A stretch of 49,158 bases of DNA from Clostridia bacterium (GTDB taxonomy: Bacteria > Bacillota_A > Clostridia > Oscillospirales > Acutalibacteraceae), in assembly GCA_017549665.1 (NCBI GenBank), contig JAFYUD010000237.1:1-49158 (forward strand). The letters run 5' to 3'. Below the pieces are notes generated by a model, which saw only the letters and a list, made by a program, of their open reading frames with translations, was not told the origin of the DNA and made no database searches. This document shows, piece by piece, positions 35,495-42,271 of this stretch. How positions within the stretch are numbered: position 1 is the first letter of the stretch; every line of letters starts with the position of its first letter. Both the position numbers and the translations under genes were made by a program.

Positions 35495-35808
35495 CACTGA
35501 AACAACCCCTTAAAAATTCCTGAATCCTTCAGAAGCGGAATCATCTGAATAAGGCTGAGTATTTTCACAGCTTCATCTGCCCGTTTCTGTTTTTCTTCAC
35601 CGAGCATCGGTTTCAGTGCCTTTATAAGTGCAGTGCGTTCATCTTCCTGCGAGAATAATTTACTCAGCTCACCGATACTTCGCATAATATCATTATCCTG
35701 CGGCTGAGATTCAGTTTTCTCCTGAGAGCCGAACAAATTCCCTGCTATACTTTTCAGCTGATTTACATCATCCTCTGACAGTGATGAGATGATTTCATTT
35801 ATGTCCAT
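35494..35808 (-). CDS. Small acidic hypothetical protein, middle gene of three-gene operon
   Basis: 104 residues, helical and soluble. The N-terminus is MDINEIISSLSEDDVNQLKSIAGNLFG, then a Q/E/D-rich linker, then IMRSIGELSKLF, ERTALIKALKPMLGEEKQKRADEAVKILSLIQMIPLLKDSGIFKGLF. The KALKPMLGEEKQKRADEAVK segment is well kept in the Clostridia relatives I remember, but no function is assigned. ATG 35808 overlaps the previous gene by 14 bases and has GGTGGTGA upstream; the GTG at 35820 is possible but gives an unusual N-terminus. Confidence 0.7.
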   Translation of the reverse strand: MDINEIISSLSEDDVNQLKSIAGNLFGSQEKTESQPQDNDIMRSIGELSKLFSQEDERTALIKALKPMLGEEKQKRADEAVKILSLIQMIPLLKDSGIFKGLFQ

Positions 35809-36016
35809 TCTTGTCACCACCGAGTTTTTCCATCATCCGTTTAACTTCATCGGAGCACATCATTTTTTTCATCAGCTCCTTATCTGACAATAATTTATTC
35901 AGTGACTTTGTCTGCTCTGCCGACAATCTGCTTTTCAGCTCTTCGGCAAGAGTTTCGTTAGCTTCTTTTGAATTACTTCTGATTCTTCTGATGATATCGT
36001 CGATATTGTCTGACAT
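35795..36016 (-). CDS. Small charged hypothetical protein, first gene of three-gene operon
   Basis: 73 residues, charged and helical (DNIDDIIRRIRSNSKEANETL, EELKSRLSAEQTKSLNKLLSD, MMCSDEVKRMMEKLGG). No membrane span or signal peptide. I do not recognise a domain. ATG 36016 has a GGAGGGA site. It heads the leftward operon 36016-35168 and is divergent from the phosphodiesterase gene 47 bases away, whose promoter must lie inside or next to it. Confidence 0.7.
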   Translation of the reverse strand: MSDNIDDIIRRIRSNSKEANETLAEELKSRLSAEQTKSLNKLLSDKELMKKMMCSDEVKRMMEKLGGDKNGHK

Positions 36017-36063
36017 AAAATCCCTCCATACAATATAAATATGAAAAAAGAAAGGTGATTATG

Positions 36064-36537
36064 ATGCGATTACTTGTACTTTCAGATTCACATTCAGATT
36101 ATATCTCCATGAAAATGGCAATTGACAACACCCGTGATGCAGATGTTATTGTATTTCTGGGTGACGGTGCACTTGACCTTGAAGCAATAAAGAACACACC
36201 GTTGCTTTCCGGCAAAAAGATAGTGGCTGTGCGTGGCAACTGCGACGGCTCATTCTGCAGTTATCCGAAGCTTGCCATAGAAGAGTTTGCAGGAGTAAAA
36301 ACATACTGCACTCACGGTCACACCGAAATGGTCAAATACGGATATCAGAAGCTCATTGAAGCTGCTTCATCATATAATGCAAAGCTTATTCTTTTCGGCC
36401 ACACCCACACCCCTTACACACATTACGAAGACGGTGTATATATGATGAATCCCGGCAGTGTAAGAGAAAATTCCTGCGGTATTGTTGATATCACGGAAAA
36501 TGGCATAATGTGTTACACAAAAAAGATTGTTCAATGA
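36064..36537 (+). CDS. YfcE/MJ0936-family metallophosphoesterase
   Basis: 157 residues. The calcineurin-like fold binds two metal ions and hydrolyses phosphodiesters. Metal ligands are seen in LSDSHSD (7-12), FLGDGALD, VRGNCDG, THGH and GHTHTP, all intact and in order. NPGSVRENSCGIVDI is the usual C-terminal strand. The natural substrate is not known for most members. ATG 36064 was chosen because AAAGGTG lies 6 bases before it; in-frame starts at 36055 and 36061 are too close to that site. Confidence 0.92.
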   Translation: MRLLVLSDSHSDYISMKMAIDNTRDADVIVFLGDGALDLEAIKNTPLLSGKKIVAVRGNCDGSFCSYPKLAIEEFAGVKTYCTHGHTEMVKYGYQKLIEAASSYNAKLILFGHTHTPYTHYEDGVYMMNPGSVRENSCGIVDITENGIMCYTKKIVQ

Positions 36538-36539
36538 TA

Positions 36540-36568
36540 TTGACATAAGCATTAAAATTATGTAAAAT
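36540..36568 (+). promoter_or_regulatory. Promoter of the DUF5058-type membrane operon
   Basis: -35 TTGACA (36540-36545), 17-base spacer, -10 TAAAAT (36563-36568), just past the phosphodiesterase stop. Confidence 0.75.
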
Positions 36569-36604
36569 TTAAAGGTAAAAATATATTATAAAGGTAGTGA
36601 TAAA

Positions 36605-37477
36605 ATGGATTTCAAAAGCTCTCCCGTGCTGTACCTTATAGCAGGCGGAGTAATCCTTTTTGTTCTCGCTCAGTCCGTATTCTTCCTTCTTAAAGCTTGG
36701 AAGCACGGCAAAGAGATCGGTATTGACAAGAAAAAACTCCGTGACTCAGTTACATCAAGTGCGTTGTTCACAATTCCCTCTGCACTTTCAGTTCTTGCAA
36801 CTGTTATTGCACTCGCTCCCGCACTCGGCCTTGTAATTCCCTGGGTACGTCTTTCAGTTCTCGGTAACATCACTTACGAAACTGTTGCTGCAACTGAAGC
36901 TATCAACGCATTCGGCATCACAACAGGTATTACAGAAGGTATTACTGACAAGGCTGCGTTTGCAGGTGTTGCATGGGTTATGACAATCGGTATCTGCTTC
37001 TCACTTGTTATTCTTCCCTTCGTTGCAAAGCCTCTTCACAAGAAGTTCCTTAACGCAGGCAAGAAAAAGACTGATTCAGCTGAAACAGAAGTAACAGCAG
37101 AAGCAACTGAAGAAGTAAAGATTGCGGACGCATCAAACAAGAAGAAAAAGGCAAAGAGAAGCTTTGCAGGTTTCGTTGATCATGTAACTCCCGCACTTTT
37201 CATCGGTCTTATCGGTGCATTCGTTGCAAACTCAATCCTCGGTGCAGGAAATCAGAAGACTGATATTCCTCTTGACGGTGCAGGTGTGCTTTCAGTTATT
37301 ACTCTTGTTACAGCTGTCGTTGTTTCAGTTGTACTTGAGCTTCTTACAAAAAAATTCAAGTTTACATGGCTTGAGCCGTTTATTATGCCCATCGGTATGG
37401 TTGTAGCTATGATCGCAGCAATTGTTGCATACAACGTTCTTCCTCCCGAAATCGCATTACTTGAATGGAGGGGTTAA
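36605..37477 (+). CDS. DUF5058-type multispanning membrane protein
   Basis: 290 residues with about seven membrane spans: near 8-28, 48-70, 78-95, 120-142, then after a charged loop (GKKKTDSAETEVTAEATEEV and KKKKAKRSF) at about 195-215, 225-245 and 255-278. The N-terminal segment, from KSSPVLYLIAGGVILFVLAQ through a lysine-rich loop to SALFTIPSALSVLATVIALAPALG, matches what I know of the DUF5058 family. The function is undescribed; the fold suggests a transporter or channel. ATG 36605 follows AAAGGTAGTGA. The next gene starts 3 bases after the stop and encodes a second membrane protein, so the two probably form one complex. Confidence 0.75.
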   Translation: MDFKSSPVLYLIAGGVILFVLAQSVFFLLKAWKHGKEIGIDKKKLRDSVTSSALFTIPSALSVLATVIALAPALGLVIPWVRLSVLGNITYETVAATEAINAFGITTGITEGITDKAAFAGVAWVMTIGICFSLVILPFVAKPLHKKFLNAGKKKTDSAETEVTAEATEEVKIADASNKKKKAKRSFAGFVDHVTPALFIGLIGAFVANSILGAGNQKTDIPLDGAGVLSVITLVTAVVVSVVLELLTKKFKFTWLEPFIMPIGMVVAMIAAIVAYNVLPPEIALLEWRG

Positions 37478-37479
37478 GC

Positions 37480-38169
37480 ATGGCTAAGACAAAAACTAAA
37501 ACAGAAAAATCATACTATGACAAAGTGCATAACTGGGGTCGTATCTCAACAGTAAGCGCATTATGCATACTTCTTATGTTCCCTCTTGCAATCTGTCTTT
37601 ACCTTAACGTTTTCCCGCCCATCAAGACTGTCATCGCAGGTCTTCTGAAGGTTATCCCCCTTTACTGGGCTGTTGCTGTTGTTGAAGTTATTTTCTACAC
37701 ACCCATGCTCGGTGCAGGCGGAACATACCTTTCATTCGTTACAGGTAACATCGTTAACCTTAAGCTTCCCTGTGCAATCAGCGCTATGGAAAATGCAAAG
37801 GTCAAGTCAAACACTGAAGAAGGCGAAGTAATATCAACAATTGCTATTGCAACATCTTCAATCGTTACAACAGTGATTCTTGCAATCGGTATTCTTATAT
37901 TCGCTCCCTTCCTTCAGACATTCACAGAAAGCGCACTTCTCATGCCCGCATTCAAGCAGGTTATTCCCGCACTTTTCGGTGCGTTAGGTGCAGGATACTT
38001 CGTAAAGAACTGGAAGATTTCTATCGTACCCATCATCTTTATGCTCGTTATCCTTGTATTCGTTCCCACAATCGGCGCTTCAACTCTTATTTTCCCCGGT
38101 ATCGTAGCATCTGTAATCGGTGCATTTGCAATGTATCAGGCAGGTTGGCTGGATAAAAAAGAAAAATAA
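37480..38169 (+). CDS. Membrane partner of the DUF5058-type protein
   Basis: 229 residues. A basic N-terminus (KTKTKTEKSYYDKVHNWGR) precedes about six membrane spans, near 22-42, 55-72, 78-98, 125-147, 158-175 and 185-215. The central sequence FYTPMLGAGGTYLSFVTGNIVNLKLPCA has conserved-looking glycines and a helix-breaking proline, as substrate pathways often do, and is followed by a charged inside loop (MENAKVKSNTEEGE). I cannot name the substrate. ATG 37480 follows GGAGGGG. Upstream in-frame starts lie inside the previous gene. No terminator follows closely; micropeptide B's promoter begins 4 bases past the stop. Confidence 0.72.
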   Translation: MAKTKTKTEKSYYDKVHNWGRISTVSALCILLMFPLAICLYLNVFPPIKTVIAGLLKVIPLYWAVAVVEVIFYTPMLGAGGTYLSFVTGNIVNLKLPCAISAMENAKVKSNTEEGEVISTIAIATSSIVTTVILAIGILIFAPFLQTFTESALLMPAFKQVIPALFGALGAGYFVKNWKISIVPIIFMLVILVFVPTIGASTLIFPGIVASVIGAFAMYQAGWLDKKEK

Positions 38170-38172
38170 TTA

Positions 38173-38222
38173 TTGATTTAATTGACATTAAATGCTATAA
38201 TAACAATGAAGTAAATATTTAC
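38173..38222 (+). promoter_or_regulatory. Promoter and palindrome of micropeptide B
   Basis: -35 TTGATT (38173-38178), 17-base spacer, -10 TATAAT (38196-38201). A perfect 12-base palindrome GTAAATATTTAC (38211-38222) lies right at or after the predicted transcription start, where a repressor could act. Confidence 0.7.
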
Positions 38223-38237
38223 TAAGGAGTGACAACA

Positions 38238-38405
38238 ATGTTCAAACAGGAATTTCCCGGCAGCTTAGATAATTTCTTATACTATGTTGAAAGAATCGTT
38301 GGTATCATCACTAACCTCTTCTCAATGCTTTTCGGCGGCAGCTCATCTGACGAAACAACAGAAGCAACAACTGCTGAAACAACAACAGCGACAACAGTTG
38401 AATAA
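38238..38405 (+). CDS. Micropeptide B, 55 residues, amphipathic helix plus Thr/Glu tail
   Basis: Promoter, AAGGAGTG site, ATG 38238, TAA 38403-38405 and a terminator form a complete single-gene unit. The peptide begins MFKQEFPGSLDNFLYYVERI, continues VGIITNLFSMLFGGSSS and ends in a low-complexity tail of D/E/T/A (DETTEATTAETTTATTVE). The helix VERIVGIITNLFSMLFGG aligns with the core of micropeptides A and C, and the GSS after it is shared with C. There is no signal peptide cleavage pattern; the tail would suit an unfolded or surface segment. Function unknown. Confidence 0.7.
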   Translation: MFKQEFPGSLDNFLYYVERIVGIITNLFSMLFGGSSSDETTEATTAETTTATTVE

Positions 38406-38420
38406 TTAAATTAAAATAAG

Positions 38421-38452
38421 AAGGCTGTCAACACGACAGTCTTTCTTTTTTA
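38421..38452 (+). terminator. Terminator of micropeptide B
   Basis: AAGGCTGTC / GACAGTCTT stem (one G-T pair, 5-base loop) followed by TCTTTTTT. Confidence 0.78.
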
Positions 38453-38493
38453 TACTGAAAACCGACACTTGTCTGTCAAATGTTTGCAAAATT

Positions 38494-38565
38494 TTGACAT
38501 AAATATTAAATAAACAATAATATTTTAAAAAAACTATTGAACAATGTAAAATAATGTGTTAATAT
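38494..38565 (+). promoter_or_regulatory. Two candidate promoters of micropeptide C
   Basis: Distal: TTGACA (38494-38499), 18-base spacer, TAATAT (38518-38523). Proximal: TTGAAC (38537-38542), 17-base spacer, TAATAT (38560-38565). The proximal one places the start about 35 bases before the ATG. Confidence 0.6.
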
Positions 38566-38605
38566 AAAAGCGTATAAATGTCTATCATATGAAGGAGGTC
38601 AAAAG

Positions 38606-38725
38606 ATGAGCAGTTTTACTGAGATTATCAATTTCATAATGCAGATCATTGATATTATCAAGAAGTTTTTCAGTGGTTCATCTAACGACAACCCACCACC
38701 TATCGAAAAACCCAAGGAAGAATAA
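38606..38725 (+). CDS. Micropeptide C, 39 residues, amphipathic helix plus Pro/charged tail
   Basis: A strong AAGGAGG (38592-38598) sits 7 bases before ATG 38606; the stop is at 38723-38725 and a terminator follows, so translation is well supported despite the length. The peptide starts MSSFTEIINFIMQ, then IIDIIKKFFSGSSND, then a NPPPIEKPKEE tail. The helix is nearly all I/F/M with charge at E6, D16, K19 and K20. The IMQIIDIIKKFFSG core closely matches micropeptide A (ILMMIIDVIKALFS) encoded 3.6 kb away on the other strand. Resemblance to phenol-soluble modulins (helix, I/K-rich, F-G near the end) is in pattern only. Function unknown. Confidence 0.72.
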   Translation: MSSFTEIINFIMQIIDIIKKFFSGSSNDNPPPIEKPKEE

Positions 38726-38748
38726 CAATATTACAATTGTTGAATTTT

Positions 38749-38774
38749 AAAGTCTGTGCAAACAGGCTTTTTTA
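38749..38774 (+). terminator. Terminator of micropeptide C
   Basis: AAGTCTGT / ACAGGCTT stem (one wobble pair, short loop) running into six T. Confidence 0.75.
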
Positions 38775-38989
38775 TTTTGCCTGAAATAAGCCGTTCAAAA
38801 GCTCTCCTTCGTGCACGAACAAACATCAGGATTACGCTATACACTATCAGAATATCGCATTTCAGGCAATCACAGGCAATATAAGGACATTAATATATCA
38901 TTGTTTGACTCATAGAGAGAATAAGCTGCTCCCTGTATTATTCACATTTGTCAGAATTTTCAAATAACGCTGTATTCTGCCGTAATTGC
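38775..38989. other. Intergenic stretch without recognisable gene
   Basis: I looked on both strands for short open frames with a ribosome site and for strong hairpins and found neither. It may carry upstream control sites for the AbrB-like gene. Confidence 0.4.
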
Positions 38990-39018
38990 TTGACAATTGT
39001 CGTAAACTGTGATATATT
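38990..39018 (+). promoter_or_regulatory. Promoter of the AbrB-like gene
   Basis: -35 TTGACA (38990-38995), 17-base spacer, -10 TATATT (39013-39018); ATG 39055 follows about 30 bases after the predicted start. Confidence 0.78.
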
Positions 39019-39054
39019 GAAAAAAATTAGTACTGACATGAAAGGACGAATAAT

Positions 39055-39333
39055 ATGAAATCAACAGGAATCGTAAGAACAGTAGACAGTGTCGGCAGAT
39101 TTGTTATTCCCATGGAACTGAGAAGAACACTGGGTATCACAGATGCTGAAGATGCACTTGAAGTTTTCGTTGAGAAAGATATGATCATCCTCAGAAAGTA
39201 TTCACCTTCCTGTATTTTCTGCAAAAGCCTTGATGATGTTGTTGAGCATTGCGGTCAGAAAATATGCAAGGAATGTATAGAACAGCTTCACGCAGCTGTC
39301 AGCACCGATAACAGCGAAACAGAAACTGAATAA
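39055..39333 (+). CDS. AbrB/SpoVT-family transition-state-type regulator with Cys-rich tail
   Basis: 92 residues. Residues 1-50 are the swapped-hairpin AbrB DNA-binding domain (STGIVRTVDSVGRFVIPMELRRTLGI, DALEVFVEKDMIILRKY), which works as a dimer or tetramer. After it comes a tail with five cysteines (C53, C56, C66, C71, C74) in CxxC-x9-C-x4-CxxC spacing, a likely zinc site, then an acidic end (DNSETETE). This architecture is typical of Clostridia AbrB-like regulators of stationary-phase or sporulation genes. ATG 39055 follows AAAGGAC. It is monocistronic. The neighbouring micropeptide genes are possible targets by position only. Confidence 0.9.
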   Translation: MKSTGIVRTVDSVGRFVIPMELRRTLGITDAEDALEVFVEKDMIILRKYSPSCIFCKSLDDVVEHCGQKICKECIEQLHAAVSTDNSETETE

Positions 39334-39341
39334 TAAAACTT

Positions 39342-39369
39342 ACCCTCTGAGAAAACTCAGAGGGTTTTT
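39342..39369 (+). terminator. Terminator of the AbrB-like gene
   Basis: Perfect stem ACCCTCTGAG/CTCAGAGGGT with AAAA loop and five T. Confidence 0.88.
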
Positions 39370-39390
39370 CATATCTCAACATTTTAATAT

Positions 39391-39421
39391 AAAAAAAACA
39401 AGCAGGATTGATATCCTGCTT
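39391..39421 (-). terminator. Terminator of the repeat-containing membrane protein gene
   Basis: Perfect AAGCAGGA/TCCTGCTT stem, then G and eight T on the minus strand. Confidence 0.85.
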
Positions 39422-39435
39422 GCTGTATGTATAAA

Positions 39436-40401
39436 TTACTTATACTGAACGTTGTAAATTGTCATCTTGTTTGTAAGTGTTGCGTAACCTGAAACGGGAA
39501 CGAAAACAGCCTTAGCATCAACGTCGATGTAGTAGTTCATGATCTGTGTAAGAGACTCAACCTTACCTGTAGCTGTATCATAAACAAGAGTTGTTGTACA
39601 GTCCTTACATGTAAGCTCGAACTTGTTCATTGTAACAACACCTGAGAACTCAGCAACGATGTTGTCGATTTCTTCCTGGTTAAGAGGATTGAAAACTGAA
39701 CCAACGATACTGCTGCATGATGTTGCATTTTCAGCTGCGGGAAGTGAACCCTTTTCATCGTTAAGAACGATTTCGATTGTTGTCTTGCCGCCTGCTTCTG
39801 TCATCTTAGCTGACTTGATAGCACTTGCGTCTGTAAGGAGACAGCCCTTCTTGTTACGAACGATGGGGATCTGCTCGTAGTCAGTTCTTACCTGCTCTTC
39901 AGCTTCATCTTCTGAAGTCATAAGGTTCTGAGCGATGGGAAGAACGAGGTTACCAACTGTACCGAGATCGTAGTCATCAGCAAGAGTCTGGAATTCCTTC
40001 TTGTTGTACTGAGAAACCTTACCGTCGATAACGCTTGACTTAAGACCGTCCATGATCTTTGTGTACTCAGCAAGGATAGCTGCATTGTCAGGCTTGTTAG
40101 CATCAGCTGCGGGAGCATCTGCGCTGTTGTCAGCAGGAGCGTCTGCGTTGTTGTCAGCAGGAGCGTCTGCGCTGTTGTCAGCAGGAGCGTCGTTTGAAGG
40201 TGTCTGAGAGGGAGTGCTGCTTGTGTCCTTGCTTGCGCCGTTGTCAACGGGAGTCTGAACAGCAACACCGCCTGTAGCAATGTTTGAAACCTTTGATGCT
40301 GTTACGATGCAGCAAATTGAACATACGCAAATTGCTAAGATAGTAACAATTGACACGAGTTTGGAAAGTACGGGTGAATCGTACTCATGGCTTTTTTTCA
40401 T
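39436..40401 (-). CDS. Membrane-anchored protein with APADNSAD repeats, function unknown
   Basis: 321 residues. A short inside N-terminus (KKSHEYDSPVLSK) and one membrane span at about 14-36 (VSIVTILAICVCSICCIVTA) place the rest outside. Then comes a low-complexity linker with three copies of the 8-residue unit ADAPADN(S/N). The C-terminal domain (about 105-321) has four cysteines (KGCLL, ATSCSS, ELTCKDC), perhaps a disulfide pair, and beta-rich sequence such as FSGVVTMNKFELTCKD and DAKAVFVPVSGYATLTNKM. I do not recognise this domain; it looks like a small surface-binding or lipoprotein-like domain. ATG 40401 follows AAAGGGG. Confidence 0.7.
   Translation of the reverse strand: MKKSHEYDSPVLSKLVSIVTILAICVCSICCIVTASKVSNIATGGVAVQTPVDNGASKDTSSTPSQTPSNDAPADNSADAPADNNADAPADNSADAPAADANKPDNAAILAEYTKIMDGLKSSVIDGKVSQYNKKEFQTLADDYDLGTVGNLVLPIAQNLMTSEDEAEEQVRTDYEQIPIVRNKKGCLLTDASAIKSAKMTEAGGKTTIEIVLNDEKGSLPAAENATSCSSIVGSVFNPLNQEEIDNIVAEFSGVVTMNKFELTCKDCTTTLVYDTATGKVESLTQIMNYYIDVDAKAVFVPVSGYATLTNKMTIYNVQYK
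40112..40190 (-). repeat. 24-bp tandem repeat in the linker of the membrane protein
   Basis: Three 24-base copies (40112-40135, 40136-40159, 40160-40183) differing at one base each, plus a partial fourth. They encode the A/P/D/N-rich octapeptide and may vary in number between strains. Confidence 0.85.
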
Positions 40402-40592
40402 GGTGGAGTTACCCCTTTCACGGATTACATTTTAACCCAATAAAATAATTCAGTGCATAATACACCGCTTGTATTAAATTTACATCAAAACGGTAAAAAA
40501 GTCAAGATGTAATTTTGTTTTTCTATAAACTTTTTAACAAAAAAATTAAAAAAATATTATTATACGACCAAAAATCTCCTTTATTGAAGATT

Positions 40593-42197
40593 TCATCCTG
40601 TTTCGAGAGCTGTTATACCATCTGCTATGTCCCTGAAAACGGGCGCACAATCAGTGGATGATGACTCTCCGTATTCATTGAAAACCACTATTACATACTC
40701 AGGATTTTTATCAGGATAATACCCTGCAAACCATGTATGATACACTTCATTTCCGTTTTCTATCCAGCCGGTTTCTGCTGTTGCTGTTTTTCCTGCAGCC
40801 TCATAACACATCGGTTTTGCAAGTCTGCCGCTGCCCTCAGACACAGTAAGACTGAGCATTTCACCAATTTTGCTGCAGATGCTGTCAGTGAGAATCTTGT
40901 TATTGATTTCATTTTTGTAATATGCCGTGACGATTGAATCCGCATCAACTATTTCCTTGAGAATATACGGCTCACGGTAATATCCTCCGTTTGCAAAAGC
41001 GCAGTATACAGCCGCAATCTGCAGTGGTGTTGCAAGCAATTTTCCCTGTCCGAAAGACAGATTTGCAAGTGCTGCAGAAGAATCAATATCTTCAAAGGCA
41101 GGCAGGATTCCTAATTTTGAGGTCATTGAATCGCAAAGACTTATTTCCGTACCGAAACCAAGTGCTGAAGCCATGCTGATGATTTTCTCCGCCCCGACCT
41201 GCTGACTTAACTGAATAAAATACGAATTGCATGAAACTGCCACGGCATGAGCCATATCAAGCATTCCGTGACCGTCTTTTTTGTGACAATTGAAGTGCAT
41301 TCCGTTTATAGTCACATAGCCTTTACACTCAAAAACAGTGTTTTCATCAATTCCCTCTTCAAGCGCCGCAGCAACAACCACAGGTTTAAAAACAGACCCC
41401 ACGGAATAGGCATTAAGCACTCTGTTTACAAAAGGTGACCTGCTGTCTTTCATGGCAGCTGAAAGGTTTTCCCTGTCAAAGGACGGAAGACTCACAAGGG
41501 CAAGAATCTCTGAAGTATCAGCATCAAGCACCACGATTCCTCCCGATTCCATATTGTTTCTTTCTGCTGAATCCTCACACACATTCTGAATCTCACGGTC
41601 AACAGTAAGAACAATTCCGCCTGAAGAAGCATAATTATCATTTACAGCTTCAAACTCCTGACCTTTCAGAAGTCTGCCCGTAGCATCTGCGGAATATCTT
41701 ACCGAAAGAGTCCCTGAAAAGCTGCTGAGAAGGCTGTCAAAGGCTTTTTCAATACCATAGACCCCATTACCCTGAGAATCCGTATATCCGATTGTATGCA
41801 CTGCAACATCATCAGATGAATATCTTTCGTAAACTGTCAGAGGTATTATTGAGCTGCAGTCACCGTTATAGCTTTCACATTCAAGAATAAACGGTTTTCC
41901 CGAAGCAGCTTTTTCGGCTGCTGTCTTATATTCTTCCGTCGTCAGCTGAGTTTTCAGACATTCAAGTGTTTCATTGTCAGGATTTACCGCAAGAATTGTC
42001 CTGTACTGTCTGTTTACTAACGGCTTCATATTACGGTCGTAAATCATACCTTCCGAATCAGCGATCTGAATACGTCTGCTGCTCTGAGACACTGCAACAC
42101 CGGAAGAAATCGTGTCGTTTATCACAGCCACACGGCATACCAGTGCAACTGCAAGAAGCATACATACAAAAAATGAGCCTGCTGCCCTTTTATCCAT
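40593..42197 (-). CDS. Class B penicillin-binding protein (transpeptidase)
   Basis: 534 residues, shorter than FtsI or SpoVD (about 600-650) because it lacks PASTA domains. A membrane anchor at about 8-25 is followed by the pedestal region (GMIYDRNMKPLVN) and the transpeptidase domain. Catalytic motifs are S268-V-F-K271 (SxxK), S322-C-N324 (SxN) and K470-T-A472, where the usual KTG is KTA (AGKTATAETG). It cross-links peptidoglycan outside the membrane, in septal, side-wall or spore wall synthesis. ATG 42197 follows AGGTGAT; GTG 42206 is too close to that site. It is a single gene with its own leader, so context does not tell the stage at which it acts. Confidence 0.9.
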   Translation of the reverse strand: MDKRAAGSFFVCMLLAVALVCRVAVINDTISSGVAVSQSSRRIQIADSEGMIYDRNMKPLVNRQYRTILAVNPDNETLECLKTQLTTEEYKTAAEKAASGKPFILECESYNGDCSSIIPLTVYERYSSDDVAVHTIGYTDSQGNGVYGIEKAFDSLLSSFSGTLSVRYSADATGRLLKGQEFEAVNDNYASSGGIVLTVDREIQNVCEDSAERNNMESGGIVVLDADTSEILALVSLPSFDRENLSAAMKDSRSPFVNRVLNAYSVGSVFKPVVVAAALEEGIDENTVFECKGYVTINGMHFNCHKKDGHGMLDMAHAVAVSCNSYFIQLSQQVGAEKIISMASALGFGTEISLCDSMTSKLGILPAFEDIDSSAALANLSFGQGKLLATPLQIAAVYCAFANGGYYREPYILKEIVDADSIVTAYYKNEINNKILTDSICSKIGEMLSLTVSEGSGRLAKPMCYEAAGKTATAETGWIENGNEVYHTWFAGYYPDKNPEYVIVVFNEYGESSSTDCAPVFRDIADGITALETG

Positions 42198-42221
42198 ACT
42201 TATCACCTGATTTAGTATGGT

Positions 42222-42257
42222 AAAAAATAAAAGGGTTATGCCGTAACATAACCCTTT
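42222..42257 (-). terminator. Terminator of the ceramidase-like gene
   Basis: Perfect 11-bp stem AAAGGGTTATG/CATAACCCTTT followed by TATTTTTT on the minus strand. Confidence 0.88.
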
Positions 42258-42271
42258 ATCGAATCAAATTT

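Noticed and set aside
38182..38201. TTGACA followed by TATAAT after 8 bases
   Set aside because: The spacing is too short for a promoter; TTGATT at 38173 gives the proper 17-base spacer to the same -10.
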